The notes beneath the pieces are model-generated. The model saw only the letters and a program-made list of their open reading frames with translations. It searched no databases and was not told the origin of the DNA. This document shows positions 31,043-39,157 of a stretch of 64,000 bases of DNA, piece after piece. Made by a program: the position numbers and the translations under genes. Position 1 is the stretch's first letter. Each line of letters begins with the position of its first letter. The stretch spans positions 25,411-89,410 of the forward strand of contig NZ_JAOVZT010000011.1 of assembly GCF_025716945.1 (NCBI RefSeq). The letters run 5' to 3'. This DNA comes from Geodermatophilus sp. YIM 151500 (GTDB lineage Bacteria; Actinomycetota; Actinomycetes; Mycobacteriales; Geodermatophilaceae).

Positions 31043-31480
31043 TCACCCCTCGCGGGCTCGGGACGAGCCTCCGGACGGGGCCGACGTGTCGGTCACCGCC
31101 TCGGCCGGCTCGTCGCCCTGCGGGGCGTCCGCGGGCAGCGGCTGCCCGAAGCCCTCGAAGCCGATCTCCGCGACCAGCAGCAGGTCGCGCCGGACGTGCC
31201 GGCGGCGGTAGGCGATCCGGCTGACCAGGTGGGCGGCGAGCGGCGCGGTGAGCAGTTGGAAGACCGCGACCAGCAGGAGCATCCACACCACCGACGAGCC
31301 CCGCAGCCGGATCGCCGCGCCGGCCAGGATCAGCAGCACGCCCATCACCTGCGGCTTGGTGCCGGCGTGCATCCGGGACAGCACGTCGTGGAAGCGCACC
31401 AGGCCGAGCCCGGCGGTGAGGCAGAGCAGCGCGCCGAGCAGCAGCAGGACCGCCGCGACGGCGTCGAGCAGGCCGCTCAC
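31043..31480 (-). CDS. mrpG: Mrp Na+/H+ antiporter subunit G
   Basis: 145 residues. Three transmembrane helices (about 5-25, 40-60, 65-85) with the conserved GLGLVRFHDVLSRMHAGTKP motif of MrpG/MnhG, followed by a 50-residue hydrophilic tail that is longer than usual. It is the last gene of the mrp operon and its start overlaps the mrpF stop by 4 nt. The tail is acidic and Ser-rich. Confidence 0.92.
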   Translation of the reverse strand: MSGLLDAVAAVLLLLGALLCLTAGLGLVRFHDVLSRMHAGTKPQVMGVLLILAGAAIRLRGSSVVWMLLLVAVFQLLTAPLAAHLVSRIAYRRRHVRRDLLLVAEIGFEGFGQPLPADAPQGDEPAEAVTDTSAPSGGSSRAREG

Positions 31481-31806
31481 CGCGGCACCCCCCGCTCCTC
31501 GGCCGGCTCGGGCAGCCCGACGTCGACACCGTCACCCGTGGTCGACCGGATCAGCATGCCGCCCACGTACCGGGCGACGCCGACGGCACCGAGGAAGCCG
31601 AGCAGGCTCACCACCACCACGACGGGCACGATGACCGTGTTGCGCTCCAGCGCGGCCACCACGACCAGCGCCGCGGCGACGACGGCGAGGATCGTGTCGG
31701 CCGCGACCACGCGGTCCAGCAGCGAGGGCCCGCGCACCAGCCGGACCAGCGCCAGCAGCACCGCAGCGGTCAGCAGCACATAGGCGACGACGGAGACGGC
31801 GGTCAC
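31477..31806 (-). CDS. mrpF: Mrp Na+/H+ antiporter subunit F
   Basis: 109 residues from GTG 31806, overlapping the mrpE stop (GTGA). Three transmembrane helices with the MrpF signature LVRGPSLLDRVVAADTI and a glycine-rich third helix (VSLLGFLGAVGVARYV). Small membrane subunit thought to assist assembly or ion passage in the Mrp complex. Confidence 0.9.
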   Translation of the reverse strand: MTAVSVVAYVLLTAAVLLALVRLVRGPSLLDRVVAADTILAVVAAALVVVAALERNTVIVPVVVVVSLLGFLGAVGVARYVGGMLIRSTTGDGVDVGLPEPAEERGVPR

Positions 31807-32420
31807 CGGCGGCCCCCCCGCTGCTCGTCGATCGCGTCGGCGCCCCCGGTGGCGTCGGGCGGCCGGCCGATCCCGGCCGGGTCGGGCAGCCGGTCGAGGG
31901 CGGCGATGTCGTCGGCCCGCCCGAAGGCGCGCACGATCCGATCCTCGAACTGCAGCACGCCGCGGCGGCGGCGTTCGAGGTCGTCGTGGTTCCGGACGGG
32001 CAGCATGTGCACGGCGATGATCCGGTCCTCCCGGTCCAGGTCCAGGACGATCGAGCCCGGCGTCAGGGTCAGCGCCTCGACGACGAGGCTGAGCAGCAGG
32101 TCGGAGTCGGTGCGCAGCTGGACGACGATCAGCGCCGTCGACCGCCCACCGCCGGGCCGCACCGCCTCCCACGCCACCTCGGCGCTGGAGCGGGCCAGCT
32201 CGCCGAGGAAGACGACGGTCAGCCGGAGCACGGCCCAGGGCCGGAATCGCGCGTGCTGCTCCACCTGCGGCAGCGGCAGGGCATGGGTGACCACCAGCGC
32301 CACGGCGGCGCCGGCGAGCAGGTTCGCCCACGACCAGGTGCCCCACAGCAGCACCCACACGACCACCAGGTAGCCCAGCACCGGCAGCTCGTGCACCAAC
32401 CTCCGGATCCGCTCGCTCAC
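31803..32420 (-). CDS. mrpE: Mrp Na+/H+ antiporter subunit E
   Basis: 205 residues from GTG 32420. Two or three N-terminal transmembrane helices (YLVVVWVLLWGTWSWANLL) then a cytosolic ferredoxin-like part with LTPGSIVLDLDREDRIIAVH, characteristic of MrpE/MnhE. C-terminal region extended and charged. GTGA overlap with mrpD. Confidence 0.9.
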   Translation of the reverse strand: MSERIRRLVHELPVLGYLVVVWVLLWGTWSWANLLAGAAVALVVTHALPLPQVEQHARFRPWAVLRLTVVFLGELARSSAEVAWEAVRPGGGRSTALIVVQLRTDSDLLLSLVVEALTLTPGSIVLDLDREDRIIAVHMLPVRNHDDLERRRRGVLQFEDRIVRAFGRADDIAALDRLPDPAGIGRPPDATGGADAIDEQRGGRR

Positions 32421-34399
32421 GGCACCCCCTCCGCGGAGTCGGCCGGGCCCTCGCCGTACACGGCCTCCCGGTAAGGCACCCGTTCGAGCAGGTCGCCGGC
32501 GGCGCGGTCGGTGAGCGCGTAGAGCGGCCCCGCGAGCCCGGTCAGGGCGACGGTCACGGCGACCAGGGCGCCGGTCGTGGCCACGAGCACCGGCGGCAGC
32601 GGCCTCCGCTGGTCGGGCCGCAGCTCGTCGGCCTCGTCGTCCTCGCGGACGGCGACCGCGCTCGCGGCCTCGGCCTGGCGCGCCAACGCGGCCCGCAACT
32701 CCGGGTAGCGCCGGGCGACGCCGGCCCGGGCCAGGACGCCGGCACCCCGGCGGCCGGCCCTGGCGGCGCCGACCGCCCTGCCCGTCGGAGCGCGGCTGTC
32801 CCCGCCGCCGTCCGGGTCGATGCCGTCCGGGACGATGCCGTCCGCGACGCCGGCGTCCGGGGCGTCCTCCGCGTCCTCCGCGTCCTCCGCGTCGTCCGCG
32901 TCGCCGCCGTCGGCACCGGTCCGGGCGGCCTGCTCGAGTTCCTCGTCGCGCAGTGGTGCGGGAACGGGCGGGCGGTCGCCGTCGGACCCACCGGTGTCCT
33001 CCGACCCGGCGGCGTCCCGCGCGGCCTCGGCCTCCTGGGCCGCCGATGCGTCGGCGGTGTCGGCCTCGGGTTCCTGCGCCGGCGGGCGCCAGAAGGCGCG
33101 GGTCCAGACGCGCGAGACGGCCAGCAGCGTGAGCAGGCTGGTCACCACGCTGCCGGCGACGAGCAGCGCCGGCAGCACCCCACCCGCCTCGACGCCGGCC
33201 TGCAGGAGCCCCAGCTTGCCGAGGAACCCCGACAGCGGCGGGATGCCGGCCAGGTTGAGCGCGGGCACCAGGAAAAGCGTGGCCAGCACCGGCGAGGCCG
33301 CCGCGAGGCCACCGAGCCGGTTGACCGACGTCGACCCGCCCTTCCGCTCGACCAGGCCGGCGACGAGGAACAGCGACGTCTGGATCGTGATGTGGTGGAC
33401 GACGTAGAAGATGGCCCCGGCCAGACCGGCGACCGTGCTCAGCGCCACGCCGAACACCATGTACCCGATGTGGCTCACCAGCGTGAACGAGAGCAGCCGG
33501 CGCAGGTCGACCTGGGCCACCGCGCCGAGGATGCCCACGAGCATGGTGGCCAGCGCGCCCAGCAGGAGCAGGTCGTCGACCAGCCCCGCGCCGGGGAACA
33601 GCAGCGTCTGCGTGCGGATGATCGCGTAGACGCCGACCTTGGTGAGCAGCCCGGCGAAGACGGCGGTCACCGGCGCCGGAGCGGTGGGGTAGCTGTCGGG
33701 CAGCCACGCCGACAGCGGGAAGACGGCGGCCTTGATGCCGAACGCGGTGAGCAGCAGGCAGTTGAGCATCGTCCGGGTGCCGTCGTCGAGCTCGGCGAGG
33801 CGGAAGGAGAGCTGCGCCATGTTGACCGTGCCGGTCGCGGCGTAGACCAGCCCGATCGCGGCGAGGAACAGCAGCGAGCCGAGCAGGCTCACCACGACGT
33901 AGGTGATGCCGCCGCGGATCCGGCGGGCCGACCCGCCGAGGGTCAGCAGCACGTAGCTGGCGGTCAGCAGCACCTCGAAGCCGACGTAGAGGTTGAACAG
34001 GTCCCCGGCGAGGAAGGCGAAGCCGACGCCGGCGACCAGCACCAGGAAGGTCGGGTGGAAGATCGACACCGGGGCCTGCGCGGCGGTGTCGGTGACGCCC
34101 TGGCCGACGGCGAACACGAGCACGCCGAGTGCCACCGTCGTCGCGACCACCAGCATCAGCGCGGACAGCCGGTCGACCACCAGCATGATCGCCTGCGGCA
34201 CCGGCCAGCCACCCGCGGCCACGGCGACCGCCCCGTCGGCGTCGGCGAGCAGCAGGAGCGTGACCGAGACGGCCAGCACCGCGCCGAGCACGGCCAGGCT
34301 GAGCAGCCGCTGGGCCCGCGGGTACCGGCCGAGCACCAGCGAGGCGGCGGCGCCGAGCAGCGGCAGCAGCACCGGCAGCGGGGCGACGACGCGGATCAC
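32417..34399 (-). CDS. mrpD: Mrp Na+/H+ antiporter subunit D with a large acidic insert
   Basis: 660 residues versus about 500 in typical MrpD. The first 435 residues are the proton-pumping NADH dehydrogenase subunit N-like core, with the conserved TM5 glutamate in LYVGFEVLLTASY and a TM7 lysine in GIKAAVFPLSAWLPDSY. Then comes a non-membrane insert at about 438-600, rich in Asp, Glu and Ala, including three EDA repeats (DDAEDAEDAEDAPD), followed by the last transmembrane helix (PPVLVATTGALVAVTVALTG). The core residues are intact, so the pump should work. GTGA/ATGA overlaps link it to mrpE and mrpC. Confidence 0.93.
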   Translation of the reverse strand: MIRVVAPLPVLLPLLGAAASLVLGRYPRAQRLLSLAVLGAVLAVSVTLLLLADADGAVAVAAGGWPVPQAIMLVVDRLSALMLVVATTVALGVLVFAVGQGVTDTAAQAPVSIFHPTFLVLVAGVGFAFLAGDLFNLYVGFEVLLTASYVLLTLGGSARRIRGGITYVVVSLLGSLLFLAAIGLVYAATGTVNMAQLSFRLAELDDGTRTMLNCLLLTAFGIKAAVFPLSAWLPDSYPTAPAPVTAVFAGLLTKVGVYAIIRTQTLLFPGAGLVDDLLLLGALATMLVGILGAVAQVDLRRLLSFTLVSHIGYMVFGVALSTVAGLAGAIFYVVHHITIQTSLFLVAGLVERKGGSTSVNRLGGLAAASPVLATLFLVPALNLAGIPPLSGFLGKLGLLQAGVEAGGVLPALLVAGSVVTSLLTLLAVSRVWTRAFWRPPAQEPEADTADASAAQEAEAARDAAGSEDTGGSDGDRPPVPAPLRDEELEQAARTGADGGDADDAEDAEDAEDAPDAGVADGIVPDGIDPDGGGDSRAPTGRAVGAARAGRRGAGVLARAGVARRYPELRAALARQAEAASAVAVREDDEADELRPDQRRPLPPVLVATTGALVAVTVALTGLAGPLYALTDRAAGDLLERVPYREAVYGEGPADSAEGVP

Positions 34400-34953
34400 C
34401 GCCGCCTCCGCCGGGCGGCCGGCAGGCCGATGTCGTCGGAGGCGGAACCGGCGTGGTCGCGCGCGAGCCGCCCCTCGACGTCGCTGCCGGTGGGCGGGCC
34501 GAGGTCGGGCGGGCGGTCCTCCGCGCCGAGCACGCTGTCCTCCACCGGCAGGTCGCCGGGGTCGATGTCGTCGGGGTCGAGCGCGTCGGCGCGGGCCTTC
34601 GACCGGTCGGCGACGCGGCGGTCCTCCTCGTCGACGGCGATGACCTCCTGGCGCACCAGACGCCAGGAGCGGTGGATCACGGCGAGCACGAAGGCCGAGA
34701 CGCCGAAGGTGATCACGATGGCGGTGAGCACCAGCGCCTGCGGCAGCGGGTCGCCCATCTCCTCCGGCTCGGCGTAGCCGACGATCGGCGCCAGCCCGGC
34801 CGGCCCGCCGGCCGACAGCACCAGCACGTTGGTGGCGTTGCCCAGCAGCAGGAAGCCCAGCAGCACCCGGGTCAGGCTGCGGTCGAGCAGCAGGTACGCC
34901 CCGGCGGCGTACAGGCCGCCGATGACGACCGGCAGCACGACGGTGGGGGTCAT
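34396..34953 (-). CDS. mrpC: Mrp Na+/H+ antiporter subunit C
   Basis: 185 residues. Three transmembrane helices, related to NuoK, with LLLDRSLTRVLLGFLLLGNATN and DPLPQALVLTAIVI, the MrpC signature. A 70-residue hydrophilic tail follows (acidic, DPDDIDPGD, then an Arg-rich end), longer than typical. ATGA overlaps with mrpA and mrpD. Confidence 0.92.
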   Translation of the reverse strand: MTPTVVLPVVIGGLYAAGAYLLLDRSLTRVLLGFLLLGNATNVLVLSAGGPAGLAPIVGYAEPEEMGDPLPQALVLTAIVITFGVSAFVLAVIHRSWRLVRQEVIAVDEEDRRVADRSKARADALDPDDIDPGDLPVEDSVLGAEDRPPDLGPPTGSDVEGRLARDHAGSASDDIGLPAARRRRR

Positions 34954-37841
34954 CGCAGGATCACCTCGTCGGGAGCGGCCTCGATCGGGTCGTTCTCCTC
35001 CTCCTGGCGGTCGAGCTCCGCGCCGAGGCTGCGCAGCACGTCGAGCACGAGGCCGACGACGACCAGGTACACGCCGATGTCGAAGAACAGCGCGGTCACC
35101 AGCTTCACGTCGCCCAGCACGGGCACGGTGGCCTCGAACACCGCCGTCTCCAGCACCTGGCCGCCCAGCGCCAGCCCGACCGCGCCGGTGCCGCCGGCGA
35201 GGAGCAGGCCGAGGCCGAGCAGCACGCCGGGGTCGACCGGCGCGGCCTCGGCGAGCTCGTACCGGCCACCGGCGAAGTAGCGCAGCACGAGCGCCAGCCC
35301 GGCGACCAGGCCGCCGGCGAACCCGCCGCCCGGGGAGTTGTGCCCGGAGAAGAGGAGGAAGACGGAGAAGACGACGACGGTGTGGAACAGCAGGCGGGTG
35401 ACCACCTCGAGCACCACCGAGCGGCGCTGCGGCTGCAGGGTGCCGCCCGCGGACAGCCAGCGACCGCGTGGTGCCCGGCGGGCGCGGACGGCATCGCCGC
35501 CGGCCGCCCCCCGCGCGCGGGCCAGCGCGCCGGTGCGGCGCCGCAGGAAGACCAGGCTGGCCACCCCCGTCGCCGCGACGACCAGCACCGAGATCTCGCC
35601 GAAGGTGTCCCAGGCGCGGATGTCGACCAGGGTCACGTTGACGACGTTCTCGCCCTCGCCGACCTCGTAGGCCAGGGCTGGGTACTCCTCGGAGACCGGG
35701 GCGGCGGTGCGCGCGGACAGGGCCGCGGCGCTGGCCAGGCCCATGAACAGCCCGGCCCCCACGGCCACGACCGTCCGGCCGACCTTCTCGATGCGGTTGT
35801 GCCGCTCCACGATCGACAGCGGCAGCTTCCGCAGCACCAGGACGAAGGCGACCAGCGTGATGCTCTCGATGAGGAACTGGGTCAGCGCCAGGTCCGGGGC
35901 CCCCTGCAGGACGAACAGGACCGCCAGCCCGTAGCCGGTGATGCCGACGACGAGCGCGGCGGCCAGCCGTTGCCGCAGCCGGACCGCGGTCGCCGCGGCC
36001 GCCAGCACCGCCACCGCGACGACCGCCTGGATCGGCGAGTCCCAGGCCCGCCACTGCCCGGGCCACTCGACGCGGGTCACCAGGACCACCCCGGGGATGG
36101 CCAGCACGGTGGCCAGGATGGTGCCGAGGTAGGCGGGCAGCGAGCCGCGCTGGGTGGTGCCGGTGACCAGGACGGCGAGGCGGTCGAGCGCCTGCAGGAG
36201 GTTCCAGTAGCCGGCGTTGGCCGACAGCGGGGACTTGAGCCGGCGCTGCGCGCGGGAGACGCGACCCCGGACGGCGAACAGCGCGGCGCCGCCGAGGAGG
36301 GTGACCGCGGAGAGTGCCAGGGCCGGTTGCAGCCCGTGCCACAGGGCGAGCTTCTCGGTCTCCGGGGCGTAGAGGGGCAGCTCCTCGGCGTAGCGCGCCA
36401 GCAGCGGGTCGAGCAGCGGGGACAGCGGGCCGGCTGCCAGCCCGACGAGGGCGAGCACGGTGGGGGCGGCCAGGAACAGCGGGCCGGGCCGGTGCTCGAG
36501 CTCCGCGGGCGCCTGCTCGGGCAGGTCCGGCGGCTCCGGCGTGCGGGCGAAGGCGCCCCACACGAAGCGCACCGTGTAGGCGACCGTGAGCACCGAGCCG
36601 AGCACCAGGCCGGCGAGGACCGCGAGGGCGGCGGCGCGGTCGGGCACGCCACCCTCCAGCAGCGCGGTGAAGGCCGCCTCCTTGCCGACGAAGCCGAGCA
36701 GCGGGGGCAGTCCCGCCATCGAGGCGGCGGCGAGCACGGCCGCGCCCGCGAGCACCGGCAGCCGCCGGCCCAGCCCGGACAGCCGGCGCAGGTCGCGGGT
36801 GCCGGCGGCGTGGTCGACGACGCCGACGGAGAGGAACAGCGTCGACTTGAACAGCCCGTGCGCGAGCACCATCGCCAGGCCCGCCTTGCCGAGCTCCGCC
36901 CCGCCGCCCCCGACGAGCACCATCAGGAACCCGAGCTGGCTGACCGTGCCGAAGGCGAGCAGCAGCTTGAGGTCGTTCTGGCGCAGCGCGCGGTAGCCGC
37001 CGACCAGCATGGTGAGCAGGCCCAGGCCCAGCACGGTCGGCCGCCAGCCGGGCACGTCGGCCAGGCCGGGGGCCAGCCGGGCGACGAGGTAGACACCGGC
37101 CTTCACCATCGCCGCGGCGTGCAGGTAGGCGCTCACCGGGGTGGGTGCCTGCATGGCGGCCGGCAGCCAGAAGTGGAAGGGCACCATCGCCGACTTGGTC
37201 AGCGCCCCCACCAGCACCAGCAGGGTGCCGACGACGACCAGCCGGCCCTCGCCCGGATCGGAGACGATCTCCGACAGCAGGGTGCTGCCGCTCGTCCGGG
37301 CGAGCACGACCAGCCCGGCCAGCATCGCCAGCCCGCCGGCCGTGGTGAGCACCAGCGCCTGGCCGGCCGCCCGCCGGCCGGCCACCCGCGCCCCCGACCC
37401 GCCGATGAGCAGGAAGGAGAAGACGGTGGTCAGCTCCCAGAAGACGTACAGCAGGTAGACGTCGTCGGCGAGGACCAGGCCCAGCATCGACCCGGCGAAG
37501 GCCGTCATCTGCGCGGCGAAGCGACCGGTCCCCGGGTCACCGGCCTCGACGTAGCGGGCGCAGTACAGCAGCACCAGCGCACCGACGCCGGTGACCAGCG
37601 CGGCGAAGGTGAGCCCCAGCGCGTCCAGCCGCAGCACGACCGCCAGGTCGAGCGTGGGCACCCAGGGCACCGTCTCGCGGACCTCGCCGCCGTCGAGCAC
37701 GGTGGGCAGCCGGGTCATCGACCACGCGAACCCGGCCGCAGGCACCAGCGCGAGCGGGAGGAAGACCTGCCGCCCCCACCACCGCGCGAGCGCCGGCGCG
37801 ACCAGCGCCGCCCCGAGGTGCAGCAGCAGCAGGACGATCAC
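34950..37841 (-). CDS. mrpA: Mrp Na+/H+ antiporter subunit A fused with B
   Basis: 963 residues from GTG 37841. NuoL-like antiporter core with FWELTTVFSFLLIG (TM5 Glu) and TKSAMVPFHFWLPAAMQAPTP (TM7 Lys), then the MrpA-only extension with DALG and QGAPDLALTQFLIES (DUF4040). The last 150 residues carry the MrpB domain, RLLFHTVVVFSVFLLFSGHNSPGGGF, so no separate mrpB exists. It is the first gene of the operon ABCDEFG, which moves Na+ out in exchange for protons and handles alkaline and salt stress. Promoter lies in the 233-bp gap to the divergent membrane protein. Confidence 0.94.
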   Translation of the reverse strand: MIVLLLLHLGAALVAPALARWWGRQVFLPLALVPAAGFAWSMTRLPTVLDGGEVRETVPWVPTLDLAVVLRLDALGLTFAALVTGVGALVLLYCARYVEAGDPGTGRFAAQMTAFAGSMLGLVLADDVYLLYVFWELTTVFSFLLIGGSGARVAGRRAAGQALVLTTAGGLAMLAGLVVLARTSGSTLLSEIVSDPGEGRLVVVGTLLVLVGALTKSAMVPFHFWLPAAMQAPTPVSAYLHAAAMVKAGVYLVARLAPGLADVPGWRPTVLGLGLLTMLVGGYRALRQNDLKLLLAFGTVSQLGFLMVLVGGGGAELGKAGLAMVLAHGLFKSTLFLSVGVVDHAAGTRDLRRLSGLGRRLPVLAGAAVLAAASMAGLPPLLGFVGKEAAFTALLEGGVPDRAAALAVLAGLVLGSVLTVAYTVRFVWGAFARTPEPPDLPEQAPAELEHRPGPLFLAAPTVLALVGLAAGPLSPLLDPLLARYAEELPLYAPETEKLALWHGLQPALALSAVTLLGGAALFAVRGRVSRAQRRLKSPLSANAGYWNLLQALDRLAVLVTGTTQRGSLPAYLGTILATVLAIPGVVLVTRVEWPGQWRAWDSPIQAVVAVAVLAAAATAVRLRQRLAAALVVGITGYGLAVLFVLQGAPDLALTQFLIESITLVAFVLVLRKLPLSIVERHNRIEKVGRTVVAVGAGLFMGLASAAALSARTAAPVSEEYPALAYEVGEGENVVNVTLVDIRAWDTFGEISVLVVAATGVASLVFLRRRTGALARARGAAGGDAVRARRAPRGRWLSAGGTLQPQRRSVVLEVVTRLLFHTVVVFSVFLLFSGHNSPGGGFAGGLVAGLALVLRYFAGGRYELAEAAPVDPGVLLGLGLLLAGGTGAVGLALGGQVLETAVFEATVPVLGDVKLVTALFFDIGVYLVVVGLVLDVLRSLGAELDRQEEENDPIEAAPDEVILR

Positions 37842-38074
37842 GGGGCTCCCGGGGACGGTCTGCGGACACGGCGGTCGGGACACGACCGATGGCCGGGCTG
37901 CGGCCGCCGACGTCCCCGGGGCGTGCAGTACCGCCGCAGCCAAGATCGGAAACCGGGCAAGGCCCCCGGCTGCCCACCGGCCCCGTCGGACACGCCGGCG
38001 CCCCGGCGGACCTTGTCCGCGGTTCCGCAGGCCGTCACGCTGGTTGCCCCACCGGCTCGACGACGGGTGCGCCC

Positions 38075-39139
38075 ATGCACGGAACCAGCACTCCCCGCGG
38101 TCCTCGCGTGCGCGCTCTCCTGGGCGAGCTGGCGGCCGCCGGCCGGACCGACCCCGTCCCCGGCGGGCCACCGGCCGCGGCAGCCACTCCTCCCCCGCGC
38201 TGGCACCGGCTGCTGGTCACGCTGGCTGTGGCTACCGCGGTGGCCGCGCTGGCGTTCACCGTGCTCGCCCTGGTCGACGACCAGCGGATCACCGGCGCCG
38301 ACCGGTGGCTCAAGCTGTGGAAGTTCGCCGTCTCGATCTCGGTCTACGCGGCGACGGTGGCCTGGATGGTGCGACTGGTCCGGGTGCACCGGCGCACGGC
38401 GGCCGTCGTCGGTGGACTCGCCGGGGCCGCCCTCGCGATCGAACTCGTGATCATCGCGGGGCAGGCCGCGCGCGGGACGACCAGCCACTTCAACGAGGAC
38501 ACCCCGCTCGACGGCCTGCTCTTCAGCGTCATGGGCATGGCCATCGTGTTCGTCTGGCTGGCGACGGTGGTCCTCGCGTTGGTGCTGCTCCGCGAGCGGA
38601 TCGCGGGCGCCGGCCTGGCCACCGGCCTGCACTGGGGGCTGGGCGTGGCCGCCGTCGCGATGATCGGCGGGATGCTGATGATCGACCCCGTCAACGAGTG
38701 GCTGCTCGCGAGCACGGGCAACCCGCCGAACACCGCCGGGGGCGCCCACACGGTCGGCGCTCCGGACGGCGGGCCGGGGCTGCCCGTGGTCGGCTGGAGC
38801 ACCACCGCCGGCGATCTCCGCGTCGGCCACTTCATCGGCCTGCACTCGCTGCAGGCGCTGCCCCTGCTGGGCTTCCTGGTCGACCGCGCCACCCACTGGT
38901 CCGACGCGCAGCGGCGCGCGCTCGTCCGCATCGCCGGGATCGGCTGGCTCGGCCTGGTCCTGCTCGTGCTGTGGCAGGCGGTGCGGGCCGAACCGCTGGT
39001 CCGCCCCGGCTGGGTCACCCTCGGCACCGGCGCGCTGCTCGTCCTGGCACTGGCCGCGGCGGCGGTGCCCGTGCTGCGGTCGCGCGGGGAGCCGGCCCGG
39101 ACCGACGTCCCGGCCGACCCACCGGTCCCGGCCGGCTGA
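38075..39139 (+). CDS. Uncharacterised multi-pass membrane protein
   Basis: 354 residues from ATG 38075. A soluble head of about 45 residues is followed by about eight hydrophobic helices. Motifs that look conserved because of their polar residues inside helices are KLWKFAVSISVYAATVAWMV, HFNEDTPLDGLLFSVMG and RVGHFIGLHSLQALPLLG. Two His-containing helices could bind a metal or haem, but this is speculation. I do not recognise the family with certainty. Divergent from mrpA and convergent with the ABC-F gene. An upstream start (for example 37889) is possible but would run through GC-rich non-coding sequence. Confidence 0.75.
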   Translation: MHGTSTPRGPRVRALLGELAAAGRTDPVPGGPPAAAATPPPRWHRLLVTLAVATAVAALAFTVLALVDDQRITGADRWLKLWKFAVSISVYAATVAWMVRLVRVHRRTAAVVGGLAGAALAIELVIIAGQAARGTTSHFNEDTPLDGLLFSVMGMAIVFVWLATVVLALVLLRERIAGAGLATGLHWGLGVAAVAMIGGMLMIDPVNEWLLASTGNPPNTAGGAHTVGAPDGGPGLPVVGWSTTAGDLRVGHFIGLHSLQALPLLGFLVDRATHWSDAQRRALVRIAGIGWLGLVLLVLWQAVRAEPLVRPGWVTLGTGALLVLALAAAAVPVLRSRGEPARTDVPADPPVPAG

Positions 39140-39157
39140 CGGCTGCCGGCGGGTCGG

